DNA from: Leptospira wolffii serovar Khorat str. Khorat-H2
GTDB taxonomy: Bacteria; Spirochaetota; Leptospiria; Leptospirales; Leptospiraceae
Direction of reading: 5' to 3'
DNA: 64,000 nucleotides
NCBI RefSeq assembly: GCF_000306115.2
Contig: NZ_AKWX02000007.1
Coordinates: 806,001 to 870,000 of the forward strand
Shown: positions 8,513-20,788 of the stretch, piece by piece
Layout: every line of letters starts with the position of its first letter
Position numbering within the stretch: position 1 is the stretch's first letter
The notes under the pieces: generated by a model
The model's input: only the letters and a program-made list of their open reading frames with translations
Told to the model about the DNA's origin: nothing
Database searches by the model: none
Position numbers and translations under genes: made by a program

Positions 8513-10537
8513 CTAATTTTGTTCGGTTCCTATCCGGATGGCCGCGAGATATCCCTCTAACATCGCGCGTTTTGCATCGATTCCGGAAGCGTCTTTCGCG
8601 CCTCCGATTAAATAGGAAGGAACGTTCGCTCTTTCTTTTAAGAAACTCTCATACAAGGACTTATCGCTGACCTGTCCTGCGCATAATATGATCGAATCGC
8701 ATTCCAAAGTTTTGGATCCGTCTTTTTTGGTTTCAATAACCAATCCTTGGTCCGTTACTTCCTTATAGGTTAGGGACGAAAGGAAATCCACTCCCTTGGA
8801 TTGCAATTCTTGTAAGAGCGCCCAGGAGGTAGTTTGTCCGAGCCCCGCTCCCACTTTTCCGTTTCTGCGAAGGATGGAAACTTTGCGGTCCGCCTTTTCG
8901 GGAAGAATATGAGCCTCCGTATAAGATCCTACATTGTATCTGTGGAAGTAAGATGGAATATCGGGATCCTTTTCTTCGGTGAGTTTGTGAGCCACATCCA
9001 CTCCGATTCCTCCTCCGCCTATGATGGCTACGGATTTTCCAGGACGGAAAGTTCCGTTTAGGAATTCCACATAGCTTGCGTGAGGTTTCTTTTCTAATCC
9101 AGGTAATTTCAAGTCCCGAGGAAGCACTCCGGTCGCGAAGATGACCGCATCCGGTTTCAAGGAATCCAAGAGAGCCAAATCCGCTCTGGTTTTCAGTCGT
9201 ATATCCACGCCCAGTCTAGGAAGTTCGTTTTTGAAATAGCGAACCGTTTCGAAGAATTCGAATTTTCCTGGAATAGACGCTGCTAAATTCAATTGTCCCC
9301 CTAATTTTTCAGTGGCTTCCAGTAGAATGACTTCGTGTCCCCTAAGAGCGGAAACTCTTGCCGCTTCCATTCCGCCCGGTCCGGAACCTACTACGACTAC
9401 TCTTTGCTTTTTGACGGGACTAAGAGTGTTCCAATCCAATTCTCTGTTTGCGGAAGGATTCACGAGACAGGATACCATTTCTTCTTTGAAAGTATGATCC
9501 AAACAAGCTTGGTTACATGCGACGCAAGTATTGATTCTCTCCGTCTCATTCTTCTTCATTTTCGTTACGATATCTGCATCCGCCAAGAAAGGACGCGCCA
9601 TACTTACGATATCCGCTTCTCCCTTGGACAATACTTCTATGATAGTTTCCGGCATATTGATTCGGTTGGAGGCGATGATCGGAATACCGGGAACAGCATT
9701 CTTTACTTTAGCCGCAATTTTGGCCCAGGCTCCTCTAGGAACCAATTGAGAGATGGTAGGAATGCGAGACTCATGCCATCCGATTCCTATATTCAAAGCG
9801 TCTGCGCCGTTTGCTTTTAATTCTGTAGCAAGAGCTACGACTTCTTCGAAGCTAGGATTGCCGGGAATCAGATCTATTCCGGACATACGAACGATCACAG
9901 GATATCCAGGGCCGACTTGCTTTCGGACTTCTTTCATGACCTCGATTGCGAATCTTCTTCGGTTTTCAGGAGAACCTCCGAACTCGTCCGTTCTCTTGTT
10001 CGTGACTTCGGAGAAGAATTGATTCACCAGATAACCTTCGGAGGCCATGACCTCCACGGCACGGAATCCGATCTGCTTCGCTTTCAAAGCGGAAGAACCG
10101 AAATCGCGGATGGTTCTCCAAGCGTCTTCCGTAGAAAGCTCCTTAGGAATAAATCGATTGATAGGAGCGCGGAGAGGAGAAGGGGCCACGAGTTCCCTGT
10201 GATAGGCGTATCTACCCGCATGAAATAATTGGGCGCAGAAAATACCCTGAGGTTTCAGCGCCTGGGCCACTATTTCCAATTCTTTGCAATCTTCTTCCTT
10301 TTGGAAATCGAAGAAGATATTGGAACCTTTGCCTTCCGCGTTAACCGAGATTCCACCGGTGGTGATGAGACCGACTCCTCCTTCGAATCTTCTTCCGTAA
10401 AAAGCGATCATTCGATCCGCAGTATGGGGTAATCCTTCCAAACCCAGGTGCATGGAACCCATGATGATTCGGTTCGGAATCGTTTCGGAACCCAGGGTAA
10501 TGGGTTGGAAGATTGAGGAAGTATCTAAAGAAGACAT
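8513..10537 (-). CDS. fadH: NADH:flavin oxidoreductase / 2,4-dienoyl-CoA reductase (FadH type)
   Basis: The 674-residue product has the old-yellow-enzyme barrel (residues 1 to about 340), a [4Fe-4S] cysteine cluster motif in CVACNQACLDHTF with a further Cys in MVSCLVNP, then FAD (VVVVGSGPGGMEAARVSALRG) and NAD(P) (VAIIGGGGIGVDVA) binding folds, the classic FadH order and length. It reduces 2,4-dienoyl-CoA during oxidation of unsaturated fatty acids, fitting the fatty-acid diet of Leptospira. It lies between leuA upstream and the SpoIIE phosphatase downstream, all on the minus strand; a strong terminator separates leuA from it. Related trimethylamine dehydrogenase-like enzymes share the layout, so the exact substrate is inferred. 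Confidence 0.87.
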   Translation of the reverse strand: MSSLDTSSIFQPITLGSETIPNRIIMGSMHLGLEGLPHTADRMIAFYGRRFEGGVGLITTGGISVNAEGKGSNIFFDFQKEEDCKELEIVAQALKPQGIFCAQLFHAGRYAYHRELVAPSPLRAPINRFIPKELSTEDAWRTIRDFGSSALKAKQIGFRAVEVMASEGYLVNQFFSEVTNKRTDEFGGSPENRRRFAIEVMKEVRKQVGPGYPVIVRMSGIDLIPGNPSFEEVVALATELKANGADALNIGIGWHESRIPTISQLVPRGAWAKIAAKVKNAVPGIPIIASNRINMPETIIEVLSKGEADIVSMARPFLADADIVTKMKKNETERINTCVACNQACLDHTFKEEMVSCLVNPSANRELDWNTLSPVKKQRVVVVGSGPGGMEAARVSALRGHEVILLEATEKLGGQLNLAASIPGKFEFFETVRYFKNELPRLGVDIRLKTRADLALLDSLKPDAVIFATGVLPRDLKLPGLEKKPHASYVEFLNGTFRPGKSVAIIGGGGIGVDVAHKLTEEKDPDIPSYFHRYNVGSYTEAHILPEKADRKVSILRRNGKVGAGLGQTTSWALLQELQSKGVDFLSSLTYKEVTDQGLVIETKKDGSKTLECDSIILCAGQVSDKSLYESFLKERANVPSYLIGGAKDASGIDAKRAMLEGYLAAIRIGTEQN

Positions 10538-10635
10538 AGAAAGTCGCTTCTCCTAAGGATAAATACAGAACAGTCGTTCTACTAAGAAATGTTTTAATGG
10601 AAAGTGCAAAACGCAAACGGTTTTTCGAAGATTTC

Positions 10636-10668
10636 AAAAATTGGTACCGAACGACATTCGGTACCAAT
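10636..10668 (-). terminator. Rho-independent terminator of leuA
   Basis: ATTGGTACCGAA and TTCGGTACCAAT form a perfect 12-bp stem around a 5-base loop. Read on the minus strand, the stem is followed directly by a run of five T (636-640 in the last three digits). It begins about 14 bases after the leuA stop. Confidence 0.85.
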
Positions 10669-10681
10669 CCCGATTTTGGAG

Positions 10682-12199
10682 TTAAGAAATGGAGAAGCGA
10701 TTCAAAGCAGAGATATAGGCTTGGCTACATGCCTCTATGATATCCGTGGAACTTGCTTTTCCTACGACTCTTTCTCCGTGTTTTTCCAATGTGACCGAGG
10801 CTTCCGCCAAAGCGTCTTGTCCTTCCGTTACGGGAGAGATCACCAGTTTGATTAGTTCTGCGTCCAGAACGGTCGCCTTTTGGATGGCTTTGAAGATGGA
10901 ATCCACGGGGCCATCCCCGGTTGCGGATTCTTCCTTCATGGTTCCATTGATGGAAATACGAATGCTCGCTGTAGGTGTACTTTTCGTTCCCGTAGTGACA
11001 TGAAAACTCTCCAGAACGAAGCGATCCTGTGATGACTTTCTGGATTCGTCCGCGAATAATGCGCGAATGTCTTCGTCGAAGATTTCCTTTTTACGATCCG
11101 CGATTTCCAGAAATCTCTGGTAAGCCGCTTCTAATTCGTCAGCATGAGGGCTGAATCCTAATCGCACGATCCTGTCTTTGAATCCCGCTCTACCGCTGTG
11201 TCTTCCGAGTACCATACGATTGGATTGGACTCCCACGCTTTCCGGAGTCATAATTTCATATGTTTCACGATTTTTTAATACACCGTCTTGGTGGATTCCG
11301 GATTCGTGAGCGAAAGCGTTGGCTCCTACGATCGCTTTATTGGGTTGGACTACCATTCCTGTGATGGTTTTGACTAAATAGGAAGCCTTCGCAATCTCTT
11401 CCGTGTTGATTCTGGTTTGGATGCCGAATTTATCCTTACGCGTGCGGAGAGACATCACCACTTCTTCCATGGCGGTGTTTCCGGCTCTCTCTCCGATTCC
11501 GTTCACTGTACATTCTACTTGTCTTGCTCCGTTTTGGATGGCGGCGAGGCTATTCGATGTTGCGAGCCCCAAATCGTTATGGCAATGAGCGGAGAAGATT
11601 GCCTTATCGCTACCTTTTACGTTCTGGATCAGGAACTGGAAGAGGTCTCCGTATTCGTAAGGAGTCGTATATCCTACCGTATCCGGAATATTGATCGTAG
11701 TCGCACCTGCCTCGATGACCGCTTCGCAGAGTTCCCGCAAAAAACTAGGCTCGGAACGGGTGGCGTCTTCGGGGGAAAACTCCACGTCTTCCACGTAGTC
11801 TCTCGCGATTTTTACCGCTTCTACCGCCATCTTCAGAACTTCCGCAGGTTCCTTTCCCAGTTTGAATTTCATATGAATGGGAGAAGATGCTATGAATGTA
11901 TGGATCCTTCTTTTTTTGGCGGGAAGAGTCGCCTTGGCTGCCGCTTCCAAATCGGGACGAACGGCTCGGGCCAATGCCGCGATAATCGGTCCGTCTACTT
12001 CTCTGGAAATTCTTTCCACCGCTTGGAATTGCACGGGAGAGGAAACGGGGAAGCCGGCTTCTATGACGTCCACTTTCATCTTTGCCAACTGTAGAGCGAT
12101 TTCTATCTTTTCGTTTTCGCTCATGGCCGCTCCGGGGCATTGCTCTCCGTCTCTCAGAGTGGTATCAAAAATACGTACAAAATCCTGATTTGCGCTCAT
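10682..12199 (-). CDS. leuA: 2-isopropylmalate synthase
   Basis: The 505-residue enzyme condenses acetyl-CoA with 2-oxoisovalerate, the first step of leucine synthesis. Visible marks are FDTTLRDGEQCPGAAM at the N-terminus (catalytic Arg and metal-binding Asp), the HCHNDLGLA metal site, GIGERAGN, and the GRHSGRAGFKDR segment, followed by the C-terminal regulatory domain (about residues 390-505) that carries leucine feedback in LeuA. Leptospira also has a related citramalate synthase; GIGERAGN and the overall family type favour LeuA, but paralogue confusion is possible. It stands as a single-gene unit with a strong terminator and its own upstream region divergent from the VOC gene. Confidence 0.88.
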   Translation of the reverse strand: MSANQDFVRIFDTTLRDGEQCPGAAMSENEKIEIALQLAKMKVDVIEAGFPVSSPVQFQAVERISREVDGPIIAALARAVRPDLEAAAKATLPAKKRRIHTFIASSPIHMKFKLGKEPAEVLKMAVEAVKIARDYVEDVEFSPEDATRSEPSFLRELCEAVIEAGATTINIPDTVGYTTPYEYGDLFQFLIQNVKGSDKAIFSAHCHNDLGLATSNSLAAIQNGARQVECTVNGIGERAGNTAMEEVVMSLRTRKDKFGIQTRINTEEIAKASYLVKTITGMVVQPNKAIVGANAFAHESGIHQDGVLKNRETYEIMTPESVGVQSNRMVLGRHSGRAGFKDRIVRLGFSPHADELEAAYQRFLEIADRKKEIFDEDIRALFADESRKSSQDRFVLESFHVTTGTKSTPTASIRISINGTMKEESATGDGPVDSIFKAIQKATVLDAELIKLVISPVTEGQDALAEASVTLEKHGERVVGKASSTDIIEACSQAYISALNRFSIS

Positions 12200-12312
12200 A
12201 TACTTGGAATTCTTCCCTTACTCCAAAATCCTGGCAGGAATCCGGCCGTAAACCCAATATTCCGGGAGAGTTTTCGAAGTTTTCCCTTTAGACCGGATCC
12301 GGGAGGAAGAAT

Positions 12313-12651
12313 ATGCAATTCTTTGCATCCAGCCTATATTCGGAAGATTGCGAGAAGGCCGCAGATATTTATGCCGGGCTATTTTCCGGATCCGTGCAAT
12401 TTGCCTCTTCGAATCATGCCGAAATACTTTTCTCGGATTCCAATCGAGTGATCCTTAGTAAGGAAACCCCCGAATGCCCAGTGAGTCCCGGCACTCTGGT
12501 TTGGAGGATTTCTCCGGAAGAGGAGAAGGTACTACGAAATCGTCTGCAAGAGTCTGGATTTTCGGAAGAATCTTCCGGAAAGAAATACTTCTCCTATTTG
12601 GATCCCTGGGGAAATCGCAATTGGTTTTATTATCTTTCGGACAAGACCTAA
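12313..12651 (+). CDS. VOC-superfamily (glyoxalase-like) small protein
   Basis: The 112-residue product has the beta-alpha-beta-beta-beta pattern of one vicinal-oxygen-chelate module pair: an opening FFASSLYSEDCEKAADIYAGLF and a closing KKYFSYLDPWGNRNWFYYLS, where DPWGNRNW matches the typical DPxGN turn. The usual N-terminal metal histidine is not evident and the final Glu ligand is replaced by aromatic residues, so it may bind a ligand without metal catalysis. GGAGGAAG lies 5 bases before the ATG. Its last four bases overlap the end of the converging transporter gene. Confidence 0.65.
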   Translation: MQFFASSLYSEDCEKAADIYAGLFSGSVQFASSNHAEILFSDSNRVILSKETPECPVSPGTLVWRISPEEEKVLRNRLQESGFSEESSGKKYFSYLDPWGNRNWFYYLSDKT

Positions 12652-13361
12652 CCGGGATAAGCCTGCATCTCGTCTTTACCTTCTTTCAAGGCATGTTCCG
12701 CCATCTTATGAGCGTCTTCTCCCAGATATTTCTCTATGAAGTAATGGGAGATATAGATGATGGGAGTGATCCCTATGGCGATTAGAATCTTATAGCCGAA
12801 GTTCGTGTAGGAAATGGCGTTGAGAGTGGAAAATTCGTAGGTTCCCCAATAAGCCACGAAAATCACGACATAAGAATCCAATAATTGGGAGAATATCGTG
12901 GAACCTGTGGCTCTCAACCAGATGAATCGGTTCTTGGTTTTCCTCCGGATCAGATGGAAGATCTGGATGTCCACCAATTGCCCGATGAGATAGGCAATCA
13001 CGGACCCGGCGATTACCTGTCCCGTATTGAAAAATACCACGCGGAAAGAATGGTCGTCCACGGGAGAATTGGCCGTGGCGGGAATGCTCATATCGATTTG
13101 CAGTAAGAAATAGGCCAAAACGATCATGACCATTCCTACTACCGTTAAGTAACGCACCCCTCTGCGGCCGTAATACTCGTTTAAAAGGTCGGTGACGATG
13201 AAAGTAATGGGGAAGGGAATCACCCCTAGAGTCAGATTGAAAGAATAGTCCGACACAACAAACTGGATCCACTTGGATCCTGTGACCTCAGCCATCAGAA
13301 GAAAAGTAAGGAAGATGGCTCCGAGAACGAAAAAGAGTTTGAAGGGTCGGTTGAATTGCAT
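12648..13361 (-). CDS. yhhQ: Queuosine precursor transporter (YhhQ/QPTR family)
   Basis: The 237-residue protein has about six membrane helices and the family marks VTGSKWIQF, the GVIPFPITFIVTDLLNEYYGRR block (read in two parts) and RATGSTIFSQLLDSYVVIFVA. Family members import preQ0/preQ1 for making the tRNA base queuosine. I place the start at the ATG (13361, MQFNRPFK); a TTG at 13400 would add 13 residues, and neither has a convincing ribosome binding site. The histidine- and lysine-rich tail after the last helix is cytoplasmic. It overlaps the convergent VOC gene by 4 bp. Confidence 0.88.
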   Translation of the reverse strand: MQFNRPFKLFFVLGAIFLTFLLMAEVTGSKWIQFVVSDYSFNLTLGVIPFPITFIVTDLLNEYYGRRGVRYLTVVGMVMIVLAYFLLQIDMSIPATANSPVDDHSFRVVFFNTGQVIAGSVIAYLIGQLVDIQIFHLIRRKTKNRFIWLRATGSTIFSQLLDSYVVIFVAYWGTYEFSTLNAISYTNFGYKILIAIGITPIIYISHYFIEKYLGEDAHKMAEHALKEGKDEMQAYPG

Positions 13362-13512
13362 CGGAGGAAAAATTCTTCGGATTTTGGGACTGTCAATCAA
13401 AGAACGGGTCCGAATCCCACAAAGGTTTGACAGCTACGTAGCAACAAAATCACTGGAAGACAGTCGGTGCTTTACTTTTTGCCTCCGCGTTTCGATAAAT
13501 ATAAAGAGTCCA

Positions 13513-15097
<1,585 letters not shown>

Positions 15098-15111
<14 letters not shown>

Positions 15112-16045
15112 AAATACGATTCTAACCAAAGATCCTTCTCTGGCGGCGAAAGCTCTGGAGAAGGGAGGAATCGTCCTTTTTCCCACGGAGACCGTATACG
15201 GGATAGGAGCCGACTCCCGTAATTTCGATTCTTGTTTAGAAATTTATAAAATTAAGAATCGACCCGCCGATAACCCGCTTATCGTTCATCTTGCCGATCC
15301 GAACGATATACAGAAAATCGCAGAACTCCCCAAGAACGCCGAAATCCTCTTGGAGAAGTATATGCCGGGTCCTTTGACTTTGGTTTTACCAAAAAAAGAT
15401 CCCAAGGTATTTTCCGCCGGACTGGATACGATTGCGGTCAGAGTTCCTTCTCATTCTCTTGCGAGGGAAATGATACGATTGTCCGGAGTTCCCGTTTCCG
15501 CGCCATCTGCGAACCTTTCCGGTCGACCTTCCATCACTAGGCTCGAAGATGCGATCCACGAATTCGAAGGGAAGGTGGATGTAATTTTGGAAGGGCAAGA
15601 ACCCGAAATCGGATTGGAGTCCACAGTGATCGATCTGAGCGGAAATTCTCCCAAGATTCTAAGACCCGGGTTCCTGGGTCCAGAGGAACTGAAGGAAATC
15701 TTCCCGGGTCTTTCCTATACATCCTACTATCCCAACGAAGAGGAAGGGATTCGTCCTGCGAGTCCCGGAATGAAATACAGGCATTATGCACCGGATGCGA
15801 ATGTGATTTTTGCAGAAATAGGGACTTTGCCGAAAAAAGATTCCGCGGCAATAGGAATCGATCTACTAGAAGGTTGGGCGTTCTCTTTAAGCGTCCCGGA
15901 TAATCTTGAATATATGAAAAATCTATATTCTTTTTTTCGGGACTGCGACCGGATGAGGATACGAACCGTGTATTGTTTTCCGCCGGCGGAAGGCCAAGGA
16001 AAAGAAGCATTACTCAATCGGATCCGAAAAGCCCAGGACAGATAA
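15098..16045 (+). CDS. Threonylcarbamoyl-AMP synthase (Sua5/YrdC)
   Basis: The 315-residue protein makes threonylcarbamoyl-AMP for the t6A37 tRNA modification. The YrdC domain shows GGIVLFPTETVYGIGAD, KIKNRPADNPLIVH, PGPLTLVL and the SAPSANLSGRPS motif; the presence of RPASPGMKYRHYAP and a following C-terminal domain (about residues 215-315) marks it as the longer Sua5 type rather than TsaC. The start is TTG at 15098, preceded by GAGGAAG at very short spacing, inside the 3' end of the GH18 gene. That overlap suggests translational coupling. Confidence 0.9.
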
Positions 16046-16075
16046 AAGATCGCATTTCGGATTTATAGAAACCGA

Positions 16076-17786
16076 TTATTGCGATAAATCAGAAGCTATA
16101 TCGGATAGATAGAGCACTTCGTTCGGATTATACTTCGGATTTTTTCCATTCCAGAAAGGAAGATTTAGGCCGATGGATTGCAATCCAGGTTTCATATCTT
16201 GGATGAAATCCTTCCAATTATAAGTTCCCGGCAAATACCGAACGTCTATTTTTTCGGCTTTGAGATCCTCTTTGACTTTTTGCAGGATTTCTAATACACT
16301 CGAGCAGGAATCCAGAAACCCGGCCTTGCGAAAGGTTTCTCCTAAAAAGACCCTACCTTCCCCCCATTTAGCTTCCAATTCTTTCGTACTCGTTTTTCTT
16401 GCCTCGGTGACCCTGGAATAGAATACGTCGCGAGAATGCAGTACTTCTCTTTTTAAGAATTGTTCCGACTTGGGAGAAAGTTTTCCGTACTCCGATAGGA
16501 TATCTCTATGAGGGTAGAATCCGATTCTTTCCTTCTTGATTCCTAATTTCTCATATAGATTCTTCATTTCGAATCGGAGCATGACAGCACCTATGGATCC
16601 TACTACGGAATAAGGAGTTCCATGGATTTCTTTCGTTCCACAGGCAAGATAGTATCCTCCCGAAGCGGCTACGTTTAAAACATAAGTGACGACTGGTTTC
16701 TTCTCGGAAAGTTTTTTAATTTCACGGTATAGTAACTCGGAGACAAGAGCGCTACCTCCCGGAGAATTCATTTCCAGAACGACCGCGGAAATCCTCGGAT
16801 CCTCCCGCAATTCCTTGAATGTTTCCTGGTAATATCTAAAAGAGACCTGTCTAGAACGAAATTCCTCTTCTCTACCTAGGTCGGGAAGAATATTCCCTTG
16901 CACGGGGAGCACTATCACAGTGGGAACCGGTCTGGATAGATAAGTGAAATTCTTCTTTTTGGAATATAGTCTGAGTCCTTTAGGTTTCAAGGTTCTATAG
17001 TCCGGCTTGCTATCTTCTTTCTCTTTTTTATACGTTTCGAAGAGATAATTTTCTTCGAACTCGTCTTCTTCCAAAAGATCCGTGAGAAATCCTAGCTTCT
17101 TTAGTCTTTCCGCACTTAGAATCGGTTCCTCTAAGATTTTTAGATCCAATCCGGAACTCTTGCGAAAGCCTTCTTCTAAAAGAGCTTTCTGGTCGGAGAG
17201 TAGGCTTTCTATATTCTTTTTTGCGGGCGGAGAGAAGGAAGTTTCTTTGGAAAGTTTCTCCAAACGCCTTGAAAGCGCCGCTTGCGTACGCTTCTACTCC
17301 CACACCTAGCTTTTTAGCCGTTCCACCGAAAAAGAAAGGCTCCGCAGAGGGAAGAACCGGAAAAAATTCGGAAGCGGAGGAGGCATATCTGGATTTGCAA
17401 TGAGAGAGAAGAAGAATAGCCTTGGTTCCTCCGCCTAAGCAATATCCGGAAGTATGGATCCCTTTCTCATTTAAGGACTCGATCGCTCTGCATAGATTCC
17501 AAACTTCTCCAAATCCGTACTCAGGATTGGAAATTTGGAAAGAAATTTTCTTCAAACCCGGGACTGTACCCAATGCTTTGAGTCCCAGAAGAAAATCCAA
17601 AAGAAAGGGAGAGTCTTCCTTTCCAACTAGAACGCGGACGAAAAACGACCTTTTATCGAAGGAAAACGAACTAGGAATCTCCAAGTAAAAATGATCCCCT
17701 TTCCGGATCGCCCAGGAAAGAATCCTAAAGAATTGGAATAGAATTCGGATGGGGAGAAAGATTAGGGAGAGGATCGTTTTAAACAT
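16076..17786 (-). pseudogene. sppA: SppA-type S49 signal peptide peptidase, interrupted by a frameshift
   Basis: Two overlapping frames together make one S49 protease of about 569 residues, the normal length for the large SppA type. The first frame (17786 to about 17250) starts with a membrane anchor, MFKTILSLIFLPIRILFQFF, and carries GAFKAFGETF, whose Lys matches the catalytic lysine of GKYKSAVEPF in E. coli SppA. The second frame carries on with KETSFSPPAKKN and holds the C-terminal half with NSPGGSA and the nucleophile motif AASGGYYLA. The join is at about 17245-17256 (minus strand CTTTCCAAAG); removing one base restores a continuous protein. After the join the first frame is arginine/serine-rich and non-coding in character. 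It may be a true mutation or a sequencing error. Confidence 0.8.
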
Positions 17787-17912
17787 GTGTCGTCCTTTTG
17801 GCGACCAAATTACTAGAGCGTTTTATTCCGGAAAACGTAAAATTCCCCTCGGAAAACCGCTTTCCAACGGGGGTTTGCAAAATTTATCTGAAAGGAAAGA
17901 GAGGGTAAGAAT

Positions 17913-20747
17913 TTGGATCACATCCGAATCAAAGGAGCTCGAGAGCATAATTTAAAGAATATCGACTTGGAGATTCCAAGAGATAGGCTTGTGGTGATCA
18001 CCGGTTTATCCGGATCGGGTAAATCCTCTCTCGCTTTCGATACCATCTATGCGGAAGGTCAGAGAAGGTATGTCGAAAGTTTATCCGCCTACGCTCGGCA
18101 ATTCTTGGGGCAAATGGAAAAGCCGGATCTGGATCTGATCGAGGGTTTGTCTCCCGCTATCTCCATAGAGCAAAAGACCACTCACAGAAACCCGAGATCC
18201 ACAGTAGGAACCGTTACCGAGATCTACGATTACCTCAGATTATTATATGCAAGGATCGGAAAACCCCATTGTCCCATTTGCGGAACCCCTATCCAATCTT
18301 TATCCGTGGACCAAATAACGGACAGAATCCTAGGTTATCCCGAAGGAACTAAGATCCAACTCTTGGCTCCCGTAGTTTCTGGAAAAAAAGGGGAGCATAA
18401 GGACGCTCTAGAAAAAATCCGAAAAGACGGGTTCAATCGAATCCGACTAAACGGTGAAATCAAAACCTTGGACGAGGAGATCGTTTTAAAAAAGAGTTTT
18501 AAGGCGACGATCGAGATCGTGGTGGATCGCTTGGTGATCAAGGACGGGATTCGTTCTAGGCTTGCGGATTCTGTGGAAACTGCTCTCAAACAATCAGAAG
18601 GCATTTTGCTTTTGGACGACGGAAAGAAGGATCATACATTCTCCCAGAAGCTTTCCTGTCCGAATCACCCGGAAGAGTCCTTACCGGAGCTATCCCCTCG
18701 TTTGTTTTCCTTCAATTCTCCTTACGGTGCCTGCGAAATCTGCGACGGACTAGGCAGTCTTTTAGAATTCGACGAGGACTTACTTGTCACGGATCCGGAA
18801 CTTTCTCTCGTAGAAGGTTGTATCGAAGCCTGGGCGGGATCCAAAAGCAATAGCTACTGGTTTCTCACAACCGTACATTCCATGGCCAAGACGTTGAAAT
18901 TCGATTATAATACTCCTTGGAAGAAGCTGCCGGAAAAGGTAAGAAGAACGGTTCTTTACGGAGATAAGAATCTCAAAATAGATTACGATTTTAGAAAGGA
19001 GAATTCTCACTTCGAGTTCAGTAGAGAGTTCGAAGGTGTGATTCCGAATTTAAAGCGTAGATACAAGGACGCATCCGAAAGCAGGAGGCAAATCCTGGAA
19101 GGCTATATGACAAACCATCCTTGTCCTTCCTGCCACGGAAACAGATTAAAGCCGGTAAGTCTCGCAGTTCAGGTGAATGCTCTTACCATCGATAAATTCT
19201 CCGGATTCAGCGTGGAAAAGGCGTTGGAATTCGTACGATCCATGAAGCCAAAAGGTAGCGAAGAGGTAATTGCAAGACCCATCCTGAAGGAGATCCAACA
19301 AAGGCTTACCTTCTTAAACGATGTGGGAGTAGGCTACCTAAGTCTGGATCGGGCCGCAGGTTCCTTATCGGGGGGAGAAGCTCAACGGATTCGTTTGGCT
19401 ACCCAAATCGGATCTAGGCTTCAGGGAGTATTATATATTCTGGATGAACCTTCCATCGGATTGCACCAAAGGGATAATACGAAATTAGTCAATACTCTCA
19501 AAGACCTTCGAGATTTGGGAAATACAGTACTCGTAGTGGAACACGACCAAGAGACCATGGAAGAAGCGGATTGGCTTATAGATATGGGCCCGGGAGCGGG
19601 AGTACATGGCGGAACCGTTGTATGCTCCGGAACTCCCGAAGAAGTCTCCAAGAATAAGAACTCCCTTACCGGAAAATATCTCTCCGGAAAGATGTTCATC
19701 CCCGTCCCTAAAACCTTGAGACCCGGAAACGGAAAAAAACTTAAGATCGTAAACGCTAAGGAAAATAACCTTAAGAACCTTTCCGTAGACATTCCTCTCG
19801 GAAAATTGGTGGTGGTAACGGGAGTCTCCGGTTCCGGAAAGTCAACTCTCATCAATGATATTCTATACAACGCGGCCGCTCATAAGGTAATGAAAGTTAG
19901 AACCACCTGGGGCAAACACGAGAAGATCACTGGTCTCGAAGAGATAGATAAGATCATCAATATAGACCAGTCGCCGATCGGAAGAACTCCTAGATCCAAT
20001 CCCGCTACATATACCGGATTATTTACCGTGGTTAGGGATATCTTCTCCCAATTGGAAGATTCGAAGCTTCGGGGATATTCTCCCGGGAGATTCAGCTTCA
20101 ATGTGAGCGGAGGAAGATGCGAGACCTGCGAGGGAGACGGAATCCTCAAAATTGAAATGCATTTCCTTCCGGATGTGTACGTAACCTGCGACGTATGCAA
20201 GGGAAAGAGATACAACCAAGAGACATTAGAAGTCCGTTATAAAGGAAAGAATATCTTCGAAATTCTGGAGATGACCGTGGAAGATTCCGTGAAATTCTTC
20301 GAGAATATTCCTGCTCTCAAAAGGAAATTGGAGACACTGGAGGAAGTAGGACTCGGTTATATCAAACTAGGCCAACCCGCTACTACCTTTTCCGGAGGGG
20401 AAGCGCAGAGAATCAAACTTGCGACCGAACTATCCAAGCGCCCTACCGGAAAGACTCTCTATATCCTGGACGAACCCACTACCGGATTGCATTTCGAGGA
20501 TGTGAGGCATTTGATGACGGTTCTTCATACGCTAGTGGACCGAGGAAACTCGATGATCGTGATAGAGCATAATCTGGACGTGATCAAGCAAGCGGACTGG
20601 ATCATAGATTTAGGACCCGAGGGCGGAGACGGAGGAGGAAAGATCATAGCCGAAGGAACTCCTACGGAAGTTTCCAAGGTAAAGGAATCTTTTACCGGGC
20701 AATATTTGAAGAAAGTCATGGGAAATCCGGGAAAAAAGGCGGGATAA
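17913..20747 (+). CDS. uvrA: Excinuclease ABC subunit A
   Basis: The 944-residue DNA damage sensor of nucleotide excision repair. It has two ABC ATPase halves: Walker [10 protein letters not shown] at 31-39 and GVSGSGKST in the second half, two signature motifs ([12 protein letters not shown] and [12 protein letters not shown]), and zinc-binding cysteine sets (CPICGTP with later Cys pairs; CETCEGDG with CDVCKGKR). The start is TTG at 17913, giving [17 protein letters not shown], which matches the family's first residues; GAGGG lies upstream. It diverges from sppA across 126 bp and runs toward the acyl-CoA dehydrogenase-like gene. Confidence 0.97.
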   Translation: MDHIRIKGAREHNLKNIDLEIPRDRLVVITGLSGSGKSSLAFDTIYAEGQRRYVESLSAYARQFLGQMEKPDLDLIEGLSPAISIEQKTTHRNPRSTVGTVTEIYDYLRLLYARIGKPHCPICGTPIQSLSVDQITDRILGYPEGTKIQLLAPVVSGKKGEHKDALEKIRKDGFNRIRLNGEIKTLDEEIVLKKSFKATIEIVVDRLVIKDGIRSRLADSVETALKQSEGILLLDDGKKDHTFSQKLSCPNHPEESLPELSPRLFSFNSPYGACEICDGLGSLLEFDEDLLVTDPELSLVEGCIEAWAGSKSNSYWFLTTVHSMAKTLKFDYNTPWKKLPEKVRRTVLYGDKNLKIDYDFRKENSHFEFSREFEGVIPNLKRRYKDASESRRQILEGYMTNHPCPSCHGNRLKPVSLAVQVNALTIDKFSGFSVEKALEFVRSMKPKGSEEVIARPILKEIQQRLTFLNDVGVGYLSLDRAAGSLSGGEAQRIRLATQIGSRLQGVLYILDEPSIGLHQRDNTKLVNTLKDLRDLGNTVLVVEHDQETMEEADWLIDMGPGAGVHGGTVVCSGTPEEVSKNKNSLTGKYLSGKMFIPVPKTLRPGNGKKLKIVNAKENNLKNLSVDIPLGKLVVVTGVSGSGKSTLINDILYNAAAHKVMKVRTTWGKHEKITGLEEIDKIINIDQSPIGRTPRSNPATYTGLFTVVRDIFSQLEDSKLRGYSPGRFSFNVSGGRCETCEGDGILKIEMHFLPDVYVTCDVCKGKRYNQETLEVRYKGKNIFEILEMTVEDSVKFFENIPALKRKLETLEEVGLGYIKLGQPATTFSGGEAQRIKLATELSKRPTGKTLYILDEPTTGLHFEDVRHLMTVLHTLVDRGNSMIVIEHNLDVIKQADWIIDLGPEGGDGGGKIIAEGTPTEVSKVKESFTGQYLKKVMGNPGKKAG

Positions 20748-20788
20748 AAAACCCGAAGATTTGTTTTATGTAAAACTAACGACTTCCC

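Noticed and set aside
11417..12094. 225-residue frame antisense to leuA
   Set aside because: Long only because of the codon bias of leuA; no domain or signal is visible.
17245..17256. Programmed frameshift in sppA
   Set aside because: No stop codon at the shift, no clear slippery heptamer for +1 movement and no stimulating structure seen; a plain mutation or read error is simpler.
17028..17263. Two separate overlapping genes instead of one broken sppA
   Set aside because: In the overlap only one frame continues S49 homology; the other is Arg/Ser-rich. Each half lacks one of the two catalytic residues.
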